Notes: generated by a model not told the origin, from the letters alone. Shown: positions 34,043-43,851, counted from the stretch's first letter. The stretch is 51,080 bases of DNA from Pseudomonadota bacterium (GCA_021794275.1 JAJYRD010000037.1:1-51080), one strand, 5' to 3'. A program made the numbers and translations.

Positions 34043-34960
34043 CTAGCCGGGGGCGCGGAAACGATTTTCTATCGTTCCCACCCCCGCGATACGCACGCGC
34101 ACGACATCGCCGGGCTTCAGATAGCGGGGCGGCTTGCGGCTCATGCCCACCCCCGCGGGGGTCCCGGTGGCGATGACGTCTCCCGGCTCGAGCGTAAACA
34201 GATGCGACAAATAGCTCACAAGGGCCGGGACATCATAAATCATGTCCGAGGTATGGCCGTGTTGGCGCAACTCTCCGTTGACCCAGGTCTCGAGCGTGAG
34301 CCCTTGCGAGGGACCGATATCATCCCTCTCCACCACCCCCGGGCCCATCGGTGCAAAGCCGTCGGCAACCTTGCCGGCAAGCCATTGGCTGGTGCGGAAT
34401 TGCAGGTCCCGCGCGCTCACATCGTTGATCACGGTATATCCGAAAACATAATCGAGGGCATCGTTGACCGAAATCCGGCTCGCGCGACAGCCCATGACGA
34501 CCCCGAGCTCACCCTCGTAGTCGACCGCCTGCGAATTCGTCGGCAAAATGACATCATTCCGCGGCCCCGTTATGGCGTTGGCCCATTTCGCGAAAAGTGG
34601 CGGCTCCGAAGGTATGGCCTGCCCCATCTCGCGCGCGTGAGAGCGGTAGTTGAGGCCGACCCCGATGAAGCGACCCGGATCATGCAGCGGGGCACCCAAA
34701 GCCACCGAATCCTCGCTCAACACCGCCGGGCGGCAATGCGCGTCGCTTAGCCGCACAGCCTCGAGGAAGGCATTTACCCTGGGTCTCGCAAGCAGCATCC
34801 GCAGACTTGCCTGCGCGAACGCCATGGCGATCCCCGGAATCGCGCGCTCCCCTTGCTCGCGAAAACGGCTGTAGCAACCGGCCAGGTCATAGAGACCCTC
34901 GGGCGTCCTCACGCCCAGGCGATAGCGGTCCTGTGCTGTCTTGTAGCGCAGAAACTCCAT
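34043..34960 (-). CDS. Fumarylacetoacetate hydrolase family protein
   Basis: A 305-residue FAH-fold enzyme acting on C-C bonds of dicarbonyl acids (acylpyruvate or 2-hydroxyhepta-2,4-diene-dioate type). The metal site is visible in VDYEGELGVVMG (Glu pair). Other landmarks are FIGVGLNYRSHAREMG, GYTVINDVSARDLQ and the C-terminal GDVIATGTPAGVGMSRKPPRYLKPGD (landmark GTPAGVG). The N-terminal region of about 80 residues is typical of the longer family members. The exact substrate cannot be given. It converges on the methyltransferase gene with five bases between and is divergent from soeA. Confidence 0.88.
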   Translation of the reverse strand: MEFLRYKTAQDRYRLGVRTPEGLYDLAGCYSRFREQGERAIPGIAMAFAQASLRMLLARPRVNAFLEAVRLSDAHCRPAVLSEDSVALGAPLHDPGRFIGVGLNYRSHAREMGQAIPSEPPLFAKWANAITGPRNDVILPTNSQAVDYEGELGVVMGCRASRISVNDALDYVFGYTVINDVSARDLQFRTSQWLAGKVADGFAPMGPGVVERDDIGPSQGLTLETWVNGELRQHGHTSDMIYDVPALVSYLSHLFTLEPGDVIATGTPAGVGMSRKPPRYLKPGDVVRVRIAGVGTIENRFRAPG

Positions 34961-35054
34961 GGCTCACCCCTTTTCTCGAAATGTCGCTTCCAGGCCTCTT
35001 GCCGCTCTCCTATAAATCACCGTGATACCCCCCATAATGGTATGAAATAACTAT

Positions 35055-35068
35055 CTGATTTTTATCAG
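35055..35068 (+). promoter_or_regulatory. FNR/ANR-like box upstream of soeABC
   Basis: CTGATTTTTATCAG is a perfect palindrome with core TGAT-N4-ATCA, differing from the FNR/ANR consensus TTGAT-N4-ATCAA only at the outermost pair. It is centred about 89 bases before the soeA ATG. If used as a class II site at -41.5, transcription would start near 35103 with a weak -10 (ATACAG, 35091-35096). The surrounding DNA is AT-rich against a GC-rich background. Oxygen- or redox-responsive control is an inference. Confidence 0.55.
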
Positions 35069-35150
35069 GTTATTAAAACAATTCCCTGGCATACAGGCTG
35101 TCTTTTCCTGTAAGGTCTCTGCATCGGGACTTTTCGTTTTGGGAGACCAT

Positions 35151-37997
35151 ATGTCCGCAGTCCAGCACGGCCATGATCAGGGCAAACAGGAGATCAAGTA
35201 CTCCACTTGTTATATGTGTGCCTGCCGCTGCGGGATCAAGGTGACCATAGAGGACAACCGGGTCCGCTTCATCCAGGGTAATCGCAATCACCCAATCAAT
35301 AAAGGCGTGCTCTGCGCGAAGGGTTCGGCCGGCATCATGAAGCAATGCTCGCCGGCACGACTGCGCAGTCCGCTCATGCGCAAGCCCGGCACGGAACGGG
35401 GCGCCGGAGAATTCATCGAGATCTCCTGGGAACAGGCGCTCGACATGCTCACCGAACGCTTGGCTCGCATCCGCGCGACCGACCCCAACAAGTTTGCGTT
35501 TTTCACCGGGCGCGACCAGATGCAGGCGCTTTCGCGCCTGTTCGCCGAGCAGTTCGGGACCCTCAACTGGTCGGCCCATGGCGGCTTCTGCTCCGTCAAT
35601 ATGGCAGCCGCCGGGCTCTATACCCTGGGGTACGCCTTCTGGGAATTCGGCGATCCGGACTGGGATCGCACCAAATACTTCATGCTCTGGGGGGTTGCGG
35701 AAGACCACAACTCGAACCCTATGAAGATCGGCATCGAAAAACTGAAAAGTCGCGGCGGCAAGTTCGTCGGGATCAACCCCGCGCGTACCGGCTACCAGGC
35801 GGTCGCCGATGAATGGGTCCCTATCCGACCAGGTACCGACGCCGTTCTCGCGCTTTCCATGGTTCACGTCCTTCTTTCACGTGAACTCTTCGACTGGGAC
35901 TTTCTCATTCGTTACACGAACGCGCCCTTCCTGGTCGTCCAGACGCCAGGGCAAAAGGGTGACGGGCTCATTTATCGGGATGAGGCCGGCCACCCGCTCG
36001 CGTGGGATCTGAAGAAAGAGGGCTTCGTAAACGGCCTCGATGCCGCATGTCATCCAGCACTCTTCGGCGAACACAAGACACCGGATGGCCGCACCGTGAA
36101 GACCGTCATGACGTTGCTCGCTGAGCGCTATCTCGACGATCGTTTCGCGCCCGAGAACGCCGCCAAGATCTGCGGCATCCCGGCCAGCACGATCGAGCGC
36201 CTGGCGCTCGAAATGGCCCATGTGGCCTTCAAAGAGACCATAGAAGTCGCAGTCGAGTGGACCGACTGGGCCGGCCGCAAGCACGATAAATTCATAGGAC
36301 GACCGGTATCGATGCACGCCATGCGGGGTGTATCGGCGCACTCCAATGGCTTTCAGGCGGCGCGCGCGATTCACTTTCTGCAGATCCTGCTTGGCACCAT
36401 CGACTGTCCCGGAGGATTTCGCGCCAAGGCGCCCTATCCGCGCCCGGTGCCGTCACCCGGCAAGCCGGCCAAGCGTAGCGCCCCGAATACCCCGCTCGAT
36501 GCGCATCCGCTCGGTTTCCCAACCGCGCCCGAGGATCTCGTCATTGACGAAGACGGGCAACCCTTGCGCATCGACAAGGCCTACTCCTGGGAGGCCCCGA
36601 TCGCAAACCACGGGCTCATGCACATGGTGATCACGAACGCCGTAAAGGCCGATCCCTATCCCGTCGACACGCTGCTCTTCTTCATGGCCAATATGGCCTG
36701 GAACTCGACCATGAACACGGCGAACATCCAGGATATGCTGCGCGAGAGGGGGCCCGACGGCGAATACAAGATCCCCTTCCTCGTCGTGGTCGATGCCTTC
36801 CATTCGGAAACGGTGCACTTCGCGGACCTGGTGTTGCCCGACACCACCTATCTCGAGCGCTATGACGCGATCTCGCTGCTAGACCGCCCGATCTCCGAAC
36901 CCGATGCCGTGTGCGACTCGATACGTCACCCGCTGCTTGCCCTCGACCGCGATGTGCGCCCCTGGCAGGAGGTGCTGGTCGAACTCGGCGGGCGCCTCAA
37001 ACTCCCAGTCTTCACAAACCCGGATGGGACGCCCAAATATAAGGGCTACAAGGACTTCATCACCTATTACGAGCGCGAGCCCGGGATCGGCTTTCTTGCT
37101 GGTTACCGTGGGGCCGATGGCAGCAAATCGCTGCGCGGTGAACCCAATCCGCAACAGTGGGAGCGCTATATCGAGAACCAGGGCTTCTTCCAGTACCACC
37201 TGCCCAAGGATATCCGCTATCTGCGCTTCGCCAACAAGGGCTATCTCGAATTCGCGACGGAGGCGGGCTTCCTGAAAAGCCCCGAGCCCATCGTGATCGA
37301 GCTCTACTCGGAGGCCATACAGAAATTCCGCCTCGCCGGACTCGGGCTCTATGACGGCCCGATGCCGAAGGAGCGCGTCGATCAGGAGCGGCTCGCGACC
37401 TACTTCGATCCCCTGCCCGACTACTACGAGCCTTTGGAGCAGCAGCGGGTCGATAAGAACGAGTACCCGTTCTTCGCGGTCAATCAGCGGCCCATGATGA
37501 TGTACCACTCCTGGGACTCGCAGAACGCCTGGCTGCGGCAGATCATCGCCCAGAACCACCTGTATATGAACCGCGCGCGCGGTGAGAGTCTTGGCCTTAA
37601 AGACGAGGACTGGGTGTGGGTCGAGTCGCATAACGGCAAGATTCGCGTGCAACTGCGTCTGATCGAGGGTTGCCAGGAAGATACGGTGTGGACCTGGAAC
37701 GCGATCGGCAAGCAATCGGGCACGTGGGGCTTGAAGCCGGGTGCACCGGAGGCCACCCAAGGCTTCCTGATGAACCACCTGATCTCGGAGCTGCTCCCGG
37801 AAAAGCCGGGCGAACGGCGCATAACGAATTCCGATCCCATCACGGGTCAGGCTGCCTGGTACGACCTGCGCGTAAAGGTGACGCGCGCCGCGCCCGGAGA
37901 GGAAGGCGTGTGGCCTACCTTCGCCAACGTGCCGCCCCTGCCCGGCGCTGAACCCAAACCCGACGTGCTGCGCTACAACACGCGCGCCAAAGCCTGA
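35151..37997 (+). CDS. soeA: SoeA-type molybdopterin sulfite:quinone oxidoreductase catalytic subunit
   Basis: A 948-residue DMSO-reductase-family molybdoenzyme. The N-terminal [4Fe-4S] motif is CYMCACRCGIKV...GVLCAKG (four Cys). Molybdopterin-binding segments follow, for example FCSVNMAAAG, the LWGVAEDHNSNPM region and VLPDTTYLERYD, with a C-terminal dinucleotide-binding domain (NQRPMMMYHSWDSQNAW). No Tat signal is present, so the enzyme is cytoplasmic, as SoeA of Allochromatium, which oxidises sulfite to sulfate. With SoeB and SoeC it would feed electrons to quinone. The ATG at 35151 has GGGAG five bases upstream. Polysulfide/thiosulfate reductase is the main alternative, made less likely by the missing Tat signal. 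Confidence 0.8.
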   Translation: MSAVQHGHDQGKQEIKYSTCYMCACRCGIKVTIEDNRVRFIQGNRNHPINKGVLCAKGSAGIMKQCSPARLRSPLMRKPGTERGAGEFIEISWEQALDMLTERLARIRATDPNKFAFFTGRDQMQALSRLFAEQFGTLNWSAHGGFCSVNMAAAGLYTLGYAFWEFGDPDWDRTKYFMLWGVAEDHNSNPMKIGIEKLKSRGGKFVGINPARTGYQAVADEWVPIRPGTDAVLALSMVHVLLSRELFDWDFLIRYTNAPFLVVQTPGQKGDGLIYRDEAGHPLAWDLKKEGFVNGLDAACHPALFGEHKTPDGRTVKTVMTLLAERYLDDRFAPENAAKICGIPASTIERLALEMAHVAFKETIEVAVEWTDWAGRKHDKFIGRPVSMHAMRGVSAHSNGFQAARAIHFLQILLGTIDCPGGFRAKAPYPRPVPSPGKPAKRSAPNTPLDAHPLGFPTAPEDLVIDEDGQPLRIDKAYSWEAPIANHGLMHMVITNAVKADPYPVDTLLFFMANMAWNSTMNTANIQDMLRERGPDGEYKIPFLVVVDAFHSETVHFADLVLPDTTYLERYDAISLLDRPISEPDAVCDSIRHPLLALDRDVRPWQEVLVELGGRLKLPVFTNPDGTPKYKGYKDFITYYEREPGIGFLAGYRGADGSKSLRGEPNPQQWERYIENQGFFQYHLPKDIRYLRFANKGYLEFATEAGFLKSPEPIVIELYSEAIQKFRLAGLGLYDGPMPKERVDQERLATYFDPLPDYYEPLEQQRVDKNEYPFFAVNQRPMMMYHSWDSQNAWLRQIIAQNHLYMNRARGESLGLKDEDWVWVESHNGKIRVQLRLIEGCQEDTVWTWNAIGKQSGTWGLKPGAPEATQGFLMNHLISELLPEKPGERRITNSDPITGQAAWYDLRVKVTRAAPGEEGVWPTFANVPPLPGAEPKPDVLRYNTRAKA

Positions 37998-38011
37998 AAA
38001 AGGAGCAAATC

Positions 38012-38707
38012 ATGCGCTTAGGCCTCGTCATCGATCTTGACACCTGTGTGGGCTGCCACGCCTGCGCGACGGCGTGCAAGGAATGGAACACAAGTTCCAT
38101 CACGGCCCCGCTCACTGATTATGACCCGTACGGGAAGGAGCCGTCGGGGGTGTGGTTCAATCGCATCCGCCACTACGAGATCGGAGATTACCCGAACAAC
38201 AAGACCATCAACTTCCCGATGTCGTGCATGCACTGCGAGAACGCCGAGTGCGTGACCGTGTGTCCGACCGGCGCATCCTACAAGCGCCCGGAAGACGGCA
38301 TCGTGCTCATAGACCAGGACAAGTGCATGGGTTGCAACTACTGCTCCTGGGCCTGCCCGTACGGGGCCCGCGAGCTCGACCGCGTGTCGGGCACGATGAA
38401 GAAGTGCACGCTGTGCGTGGATCGCATCTACGACGAGACCCTGCCCGAGGAAGAGCGCCAGCCGGCCTGCGTGCTCGCATGTCCTGCGCACGCCCGTCTG
38501 TTTGGTGATCTGGACGATCCAGAGAGCGTCACGAGCCGTGCCGTGCGCGAGCGGGGCGGTTACGCGCTCATGCCCGAGCTCAACTACACACCGACGAACC
38601 ACTATCTGCCGCCACGGACGCGGCCTTCGATACCCACGTCCGACCTGCCGCGCGGATCGCTCGCGCGCAAGGTCAAGGAATGGGTCAATCGCGTGATCGA
38701 ACGCTAA
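38012..38707 (+). CDS. soeB: SoeB-type iron-sulfur electron-transfer subunit
   Basis: A 231-residue ferredoxin-like subunit with sixteen cysteines arranged for four [4Fe-4S] clusters. Groups are CVGCHACATACKEWN (residues about 12-26), CMHCENAECVTVCPTGA, CMGCNYCSWACPYGA, and KKCTLC followed by CVLACPAHA. This is the DmsB/PsrB/SoeB layout and carries electrons from SoeA to the membrane subunit. There is no signal peptide, matching cytoplasmic SoeA. AAGGAG precedes the ATG, 14 bases after soeA. Confidence 0.86.
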   Translation: MRLGLVIDLDTCVGCHACATACKEWNTSSITAPLTDYDPYGKEPSGVWFNRIRHYEIGDYPNNKTINFPMSCMHCENAECVTVCPTGASYKRPEDGIVLIDQDKCMGCNYCSWACPYGARELDRVSGTMKKCTLCVDRIYDETLPEEERQPACVLACPAHARLFGDLDDPESVTSRAVRERGGYALMPELNYTPTNHYLPPRTRPSIPTSDLPRGSLARKVKEWVNRVIER

Positions 38708-38730
38708 ACTCCACTAAGGGGCCTTAAAAT

Positions 38731-39762
38731 ATGAACCCGTCACTCGCCGTCATATTCTTAACGCTCTTCTCGGGCGCCGGATTCGGTCTCATGGCGATGG
38801 TCGCCATGGTCAACGACTTCGCGATCGACGGAGCCTTGAGCCCGCTGCGGACCGCCATTCTCGTGGCGCTCGCCTTGCTGCTCGTGACCATGGGTATGGT
38901 CTCGTCGACCGCGCACCTTGCCAACCCGAAGAACGCGTGGCGCGCCTTCACCCGCTGGCGGACTTCATGGCTTGCGCGTGAAGGCGTGTTCGCGGTGCTT
39001 TTCTATCCGCTCGCGATCGCTTATCTCGGCTGGGTGTTCTTCATGAACAACGATCGGGACGGTGTGGCGCTCTTGCTTGGCAATGCCGCGGCCCTGATCG
39101 GGCTTATCACCATCTTCTGCCAAGGCATGATCTACGCCTGCCTGCGCACCATACGCCAGTGGCACACACCGCTCGTGCCGGCAAATTTCTACGCCTTGGG
39201 GCTCGCCCTTGGCATGACCGTTCTTTCTACGAGCCGCCTGCTGGCCCATCGGCATGACCTCGCCATGGTGAGCATTGCTTCCGCACTCTTGGTTGCGGCC
39301 GCCGTCATGAAGGCCATCTACTACTTCTGGATTGGGGCCCCGAGCGGGACGACCCTGCAGACCGCCACGGGCTTCACGCGCGGTCGGGTGCGACTGCTCG
39401 ACCAGGGGCACACCTTCGGGACCTTCCTCACCCACGAGTTCAGCAACTCCATAAGCCCTGGGCGCGCCCTCCGCTTCAAGGTCGCGGTCTATTTACTAGG
39501 CTTCCTGGCTCCAATCGCGATTCTGCTCACGGCGGCCCACGTGGCCATAGGGCTTGCCGTGCTCCTCGCGCCATTACTCGCCTTCATTGGGATCGGGCTT
39601 GAGCGTTACCTCTTTTTCGTCGAGGCGCAGCACGTCGTGAACCTCTATCATGGACGGATGCCGGGCTCCTTGCCACAGATGCATCCGGCCTTGCGAGCCG
39701 GAGCCGAGAACCCGGCCCCGGCTGGCAAGCGGCGTCTTGTGCCGAGCTACGAAGAGCGCTAG
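38731..39762 (+). CDS. soeC: SoeC-type membrane anchor (DmsC family)
   Basis: A 343-residue integral membrane protein of the DmsC/SoeC family with about eight helices. Stretches include AVIFLTLFSGAGFGLMAMVAMV, TAILVALALLLVTMGMVSS, VFAVLFYPLAIAYLGWVFF and VAVYLLGFLAPIAILLTAAHVAIGLAVLL (landmarks only). It binds quinone and anchors SoeAB. The SoeA size (about 950), SoeB (about 230) and SoeC (about 340) triplet and order match described soeABC operons. The DmsC rather than NrfD type of anchor is also the SoeC norm. Confidence 0.84.
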   Translation: MNPSLAVIFLTLFSGAGFGLMAMVAMVNDFAIDGALSPLRTAILVALALLLVTMGMVSSTAHLANPKNAWRAFTRWRTSWLAREGVFAVLFYPLAIAYLGWVFFMNNDRDGVALLLGNAAALIGLITIFCQGMIYACLRTIRQWHTPLVPANFYALGLALGMTVLSTSRLLAHRHDLAMVSIASALLVAAAVMKAIYYFWIGAPSGTTLQTATGFTRGRVRLLDQGHTFGTFLTHEFSNSISPGRALRFKVAVYLLGFLAPIAILLTAAHVAIGLAVLLAPLLAFIGIGLERYLFFVEAQHVVNLYHGRMPGSLPQMHPALRAGAENPAPAGKRRLVPSYEER

Positions 39763-39823
39763 AGGCGATCGGCGGCTGCCGCTATAGTGGTGCCCGAAAA
39801 ATCAAGCACGCGAGGATCGGGCG

Positions 39824-40315
39824 ATGGCGGACGAAAAACAAGGCAGCCCCCTTACGCATTTCGATGCAGCGGGGCAGGCGCGCATGGTGGACGTCGGCGA
39901 CAAGCCTGTCACCCGCCGGGTGGCCACGGCCGAGGGGCGCATCACGATGGCCCTGGAAACCGCCGCGACCATCCGCGCCGGCACGGGCCGCAAAGGTGAT
40001 GTGCTGGGTGTCGCGCGCATAGCCGCCATCCAGGCGGCCAAGCGGACAGACACGCTGATCCCGCTCTGCCACCAGATCCCAATCTCCGGGCTCGAGGTCG
40101 CTTGGGAATTCGTGGACGCCACCTGCCTGCGTTGCTCGGTCACGGTGCGCACGGTGTACGCGACGGGGGTGGAGATGGAAGCCCTGACGGCGGTAGGCAT
40201 CGGGCTTCTCACCATCTACGATATGTGTAAGGCCATGGACCGCGGCATGGTCATAGATGGAATACGCTTGCTGCACAAGGAGGGAGGCCGCTCTGGAACC
40301 TGGGATCGCGCATAA
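39824..40315 (+). CDS. moaC: Cyclic pyranopterin monophosphate synthase MoaC
   Basis: With MoaA converts GTP to cyclic pyranopterin monophosphate, the first molybdenum-cofactor intermediate (EC 4.6.1.17). 163 residues, normal. Key segments: [18 protein letters not shown] (start, landmark MVDVGDK), [16 protein letters not shown] with the conserved Lys and His, [27 protein letters not shown] (landmark EMEAL and YDMCKA). GAGGA lies upstream of the ATG. It begins the moaCADE run right after soeC, supplying cofactor for SoeA. Confidence 0.95.
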   Translation: MADEKQGSPLTHFDAAGQARMVDVGDKPVTRRVATAEGRITMALETAATIRAGTGRKGDVLGVARIAAIQAAKRTDTLIPLCHQIPISGLEVAWEFVDATCLRCSVTVRTVYATGVEMEALTAVGIGLLTIYDMCKAMDRGMVIDGIRLLHKEGGRSGTWDRA

Positions 40316-40328
40316 TACAGCAGGACCC

Positions 40329-41336
40329 GTGACGCTGACGCAATCGCGATCGGATCTTCAGGATCGCTTTGGTCGGCGCATATCTTATCTGCGGGTGTCG
40401 CTCACCGAGCACTGCAATTTGCGCTGCCGCTACTGCTCGCCCGAAGAAGGGACCCCGCGGTTTGCCCGCAAGGATCACCTCTCGCCGGGCGAGCTGGACC
40501 GCTTACTCGGGGTCTTTCATGCGCTCGGCGTGCGACATATACGCTTTACCGGCGGCGAGCCCCTCCTCTATCCCTGGCTCGTCGATCGCATCGCGAGCGC
40601 CCGCGACCTAGGTGTCGAGAAACTGAGCGTAAGCACCAATGGCTATCTGCTCGACCGCCTCGCCAAACCGCTCGCGCAAGCGGGCCTGCGGCGCATCAAC
40701 ATGAGTCTGGACAGCCTTTCTGCGGAACGCTTCGGGCGCATCACGCGGGGCGGGGACCTGAAACGCGTCCTACGCGGGCTTTTCCTGGCCCGCGACTGCA
40801 TCCCCCATATCAAGCTGAACGTCGTCCTCCTTAAGGATGAAAACCTAGACGAGATCCCGGAGCTTGTCGATTTCGCCCTGCGCGAGGGCTTCGACATTCA
40901 GTTCATAGAGACCATGCCGCTCGGGCTTGCGGGCAGCGCAAGCCGTGCGCAAAGCTATGCAAGTGTCGCCGAGGCCGAGGCGCGCATCCGCCGAACGCAC
41001 GCCCTGGAGGCGCGCTCGAGGGCTGCGGATGATGGGCCGGCCCGCAGATTTGGCGTCGCGGGCTTTGCGAGCGAAATCGGCTTCATAAGCCCGATCAGCC
41101 AGAACTTCTGCGCCGCATGCAACCGCGTGCGCCTCACCTCCACCGGGCGACTCGTCTATTGCCTGGGGCAGGAGGACGGCGTGGATCTGCTCGAACCCTT
41201 GCGTGGCGGATTCACGGATGACGCCTTGAGCGATTTCATTCGCCACAAGGTCTGGCACGAGAAGCCGGAACGACATACCTTCAACGACGAGCCCGGACGC
41301 GCCGCTCCGGTCTATATGATGCGGCTCGGGGGTTGA
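40329..41336 (+). CDS. moaA: GTP 3',8-cyclase MoaA
   Basis: Radical SAM enzyme of molybdenum-cofactor synthesis (EC 4.1.99.22); 335 residues from the GTG at 40329, close to E. coli (329). The SAM cluster is CNLRCRYC (about residues 32-39). The substrate-binding second cluster is CAACNRVRLTSTGRLVYC near residues 260-277. Other motifs are FTGGEPLLYPWL and SVSTNGYLL. The longer ATG frame at 40257 would overlap moaC by 59 bases and adds no conserved-looking sequence. The usual C-terminal GG is present (LGG), needed for activity in MoaA proteins. Confidence 0.94.
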   Translation: MTLTQSRSDLQDRFGRRISYLRVSLTEHCNLRCRYCSPEEGTPRFARKDHLSPGELDRLLGVFHALGVRHIRFTGGEPLLYPWLVDRIASARDLGVEKLSVSTNGYLLDRLAKPLAQAGLRRINMSLDSLSAERFGRITRGGDLKRVLRGLFLARDCIPHIKLNVVLLKDENLDEIPELVDFALREGFDIQFIETMPLGLAGSASRAQSYASVAEAEARIRRTHALEARSRAADDGPARRFGVAGFASEIGFISPISQNFCAACNRVRLTSTGRLVYCLGQEDGVDLLEPLRGGFTDDALSDFIRHKVWHEKPERHTFNDEPGRAAPVYMMRLGG

Positions 41337-41338
41337 CC

Positions 41339-41578
41339 ATGATCACGGTTCGCTGCTTTGCCCAAATACGCGAGATCCTCGGGTGCGACACGCGCGAACT
41401 TCTGCCAGCGCACACGCCACAATGCGCAGCCGACCTCCTGAAAGTGATCGCAGGCGCACGCACAGCCGACCTCCCCAAGCCCCTGCTCGTCGCCATCAAC
41501 TGCGAGCACGCCTCTTTGACAAGCCCCGTGAAGGACGGCGACGAGGTGGCGTTCTTCCCGCCCGTGAGCGGCGGCTGA
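41339..41578 (+). CDS. moaD: Molybdopterin synthase small subunit MoaD
   Basis: A 79-residue ubiquitin-fold sulfur carrier. The C-terminus ends in FFPPVSGG with the diglycine that is thiocarboxylated. The N-terminal ITVRCFAQIREILG and the VKDGDEVAFFPP segment are typical. It starts three bases after moaA and its stop overlaps the moaE start (TGATG), so the two subunits are co-translated. Confidence 0.92.
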   Translation: MITVRCFAQIREILGCDTRELLPAHTPQCAADLLKVIAGARTADLPKPLLVAINCEHASLTSPVKDGDEVAFFPPVSGG

Positions 41579-42006
41579 TGATCGTCCGCTTGCAGGCGGA
41601 GGACTTCGAGCCCGAGCGCGAGGCGCAGGCGCTCGATGTGCGAGGCGCGGGCGCGCGCGTGAGCTTCGTAGGCATCGTGCGCGATGCCGCAGAGAACCGC
41701 CGCATCGAGGCCCTCGACATTGAGCATTATCCGGAGATGACCCGCGCCGAGCTTACGCGCATAGGCGCCGCCGCACAGGCCCGCCACCATCTCCTGGAGG
41801 TCCTCATCATCCACCGCTACGGCCGCCTCCTTTGCCATGAACGGATCGTGCTCGTCACGGTGTGGTCGGCCCATAGGGCCGAGGCCTTCGCCGGCTGCCA
41901 GACCATCGTTGATGCCCTGAAGACCCGCGCGCCCTTCTGGAAAAAGGAGATCTCGCCCGAAGGGGCCGTATGGGTCCCGGGACAGACGCCGCAGGATCTA
42001 GGATAG
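41578..42006 (+). CDS. moaE: Molybdopterin synthase catalytic subunit MoaE
   Basis: A 142-residue subunit (EC 2.8.1.12) that, with MoaD, inserts two sulfurs into cyclic pyranopterin monophosphate. Recognised by VSFVGIVRDAAENRRIEALDIEHYPEM (landmarks FVGIVRD and IEHYPEM), VLIIHRYGRL, and the catalytic-lysine region APFWKKE. ATG 41578 overlaps the moaD TGA. The longer in-frame extension is a shadow of moaD. The gene ends by overlapping the 3' end of the convergent ABC-F gene. Confidence 0.94.
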   Translation: MIVRLQAEDFEPEREAQALDVRGAGARVSFVGIVRDAAENRRIEALDIEHYPEMTRAELTRIGAAAQARHHLLEVLIIHRYGRLLCHERIVLVTVWSAHRAEAFAGCQTIVDALKTRAPFWKKEISPEGAVWVPGQTPQDLG

Positions 42007-43851
42007 GCGCGCGGAGACAAGCGCGAGTTTTTCCTCCAAGGCGAGCCACTCCTCTTCATCGGCCTCTTGGCGCGCGGTGATGGCCACGCGTTCGGCCTGC
42101 AGGGCCTTGATCGCATCTCCCCCTTGCTGGTAGGCACGTGGGTCACCGAGCACGGCATCGATCTCGCTCAAGCGCGCGCTGTCTTCGGCCATGCGCGCCT
42201 CGACCGCCTTCTGCTCACGTAGGACACTTTTCGGCGACACAGCGGGGCGCCTCTCCCTCTTCGGCTTGGGCGCGGCCTTGGCCTCGGGGGCGGCGGCGAC
42301 CGTCTCGCGCTGATAATCATCGAGGTCGCCCGCATATTCCTCGACGCGCCCACCGCCCACGACCCAGAGCGTATCGGCGCACGAGCGGATCAGGTGACGG
42401 TCGTGCGAGACCAGCACCAAAGCCCCCGTGTAGTCCTGCAGGGCGAAGCTCAAGGCCTCGCGCATCTCCAGATCCAGGTGGTTGGTCGGTTCATCGAGGA
42501 GCAGGAGGTGCGGCTGGCGCCACGCAAGCCCGGCCAGGACGAGCCGGCTCTTTTCCCCGCCCGATAGCCCTCGAATCGCCCGTTCGAGACCTGCGGACCC
42601 AAAGCCAAAACCCCCAAGATAATCACGCAGAGACTGAGGCTGTGCGGTCGGATCCAAGGCTGCAAGATAGGAAAACGGCGTCTCTTGCGGGTTCAGCTGC
42701 TCCAACTGGTGTTGCGCGAAATATCCAATGGTAAGGCCTGCCCCCACCGTACGGGTGCCTGCAGTCGCGGCAAGCTCCCCCAAGAGCACTTTCAGAAACG
42801 TGGACTTTCCAGCGCCGTTGCGACCGATCACGCTCACGCGATCACCGGGCGCAATTGTAAGCCCCACGCCCGTAAACAAGGGTGCGGTCCCGGGATAGCC
42901 AAACGCAACGCCGCGCAGCGCAATCAGGGTATCGGGCGCGCGCTCGGGACCCTTGAGGGGCAATGTATAGCGCACCTCGCCCCGCAGCTTCGTGACACGC
43001 TCCATGCGCTCCAACATCTTCAGCCGGCTCTGCGCCTGACGCGCCTTGCTGGCCTTGGCCCGGAAGCGGGCCACGAAACGCTCCAAGGCCTCCACTTGGG
43101 CCGCCTGCTTGCTCTCTGCCGCCTCCCGTTGGGCGGACTCCAGGGCACGCCGCTCGACATAGGCGTCATAGGATCCTGCATACAGAGACACCGTGCGATC
43201 ATGGATCGTGGCGATGCGGTTCACGACCGTGTTCAGAAAATCCCGGTCATGCGATACGACAAGGAGCGCGCCATCGAGCCGCGCCAGATACTGCTCGAGC
43301 CAGGCGATCGCTTCGAGATCCAGGTGGTTGGTCGGCTCGTCCAAGAGCAAAAGATCGGCGCGCGCCATCAACGCACGCGCCAAGTTCAGACGCATGCGCC
43401 AGCCGCCGCTCAAGACCCGAACCGGCCGCCCCAGATCCTCCTGCGAAAACCCAAGCCCGGCCAAGAGCTGGCTCGCCCGCGCGGCGGCACTGAAGCCCTC
43501 GATCAGCTCGTAGCGCGCCTGGGCTGCAAAGTAGCGCTCGTCATGGACGCCGCTTGCGAGCGTCTCCTCCAGGGCCCGCAGCTCCGGGTCGCCGTCCAGA
43601 GTGAACGCGAGCACGCTGGCCTCGGTGTCCGGGATCTCCTGGGCGGCCGCCACGACCCGCACTGCCCCCGCGAACTCAAGCCGCCCCTCCTCGGGCTCCA
43701 GGCGCTCCTGGATGATCTTCAAGAGCGTGGACTTTCCGGAACCATTGCGACCGACAAGGCCGATCCGTTGACCCCGGTACACCTCAAAAGACACGGCGCG
43801 GAAGAGCTCCTCGCCACCCACGCGAAACGACAAGTCACGGACATTCAGCAT
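41998..43851 (-). CDS. ABC-F family ATPase (YheS/Uup-like)
   Basis: A 617-residue soluble protein with two ABC ATPase domains and no membrane segments, the ABC-F class that acts on ribosomes or in translation-linked stress. Domain 1 has Walker [10 protein letters not shown] and signature [17 protein letters not shown]. Domain 2 has GRNGAGKST and [14 protein letters not shown]. Both have [13 protein letters not shown]. Between them lies the charged P-site tRNA interaction linker (about residues 240-300: [18 protein letters not shown]), and a C-terminal coiled region follows. The length and linker resemble YheS more than EttA or Uup, but the paralogue is not certain. Confidence 0.9.
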   Translation of the reverse strand: MLNVRDLSFRVGGEELFRAVSFEVYRGQRIGLVGRNGSGKSTLLKIIQERLEPEEGRLEFAGAVRVVAAAQEIPDTEASVLAFTLDGDPELRALEETLASGVHDERYFAAQARYELIEGFSAAARASQLLAGLGFSQEDLGRPVRVLSGGWRMRLNLARALMARADLLLLDEPTNHLDLEAIAWLEQYLARLDGALLVVSHDRDFLNTVVNRIATIHDRTVSLYAGSYDAYVERRALESAQREAAESKQAAQVEALERFVARFRAKASKARQAQSRLKMLERMERVTKLRGEVRYTLPLKGPERAPDTLIALRGVAFGYPGTAPLFTGVGLTIAPGDRVSVIGRNGAGKSTFLKVLLGELAATAGTRTVGAGLTIGYFAQHQLEQLNPQETPFSYLAALDPTAQPQSLRDYLGGFGFGSAGLERAIRGLSGGEKSRLVLAGLAWRQPHLLLLDEPTNHLDLEMREALSFALQDYTGALVLVSHDRHLIRSCADTLWVVGGGRVEEYAGDLDDYQRETVAAAPEAKAAPKPKRERRPAVSPKSVLREQKAVEARMAEDSARLSEIDAVLGDPRAYQQGGDAIKALQAERVAITARQEADEEEWLALEEKLALVSARLS

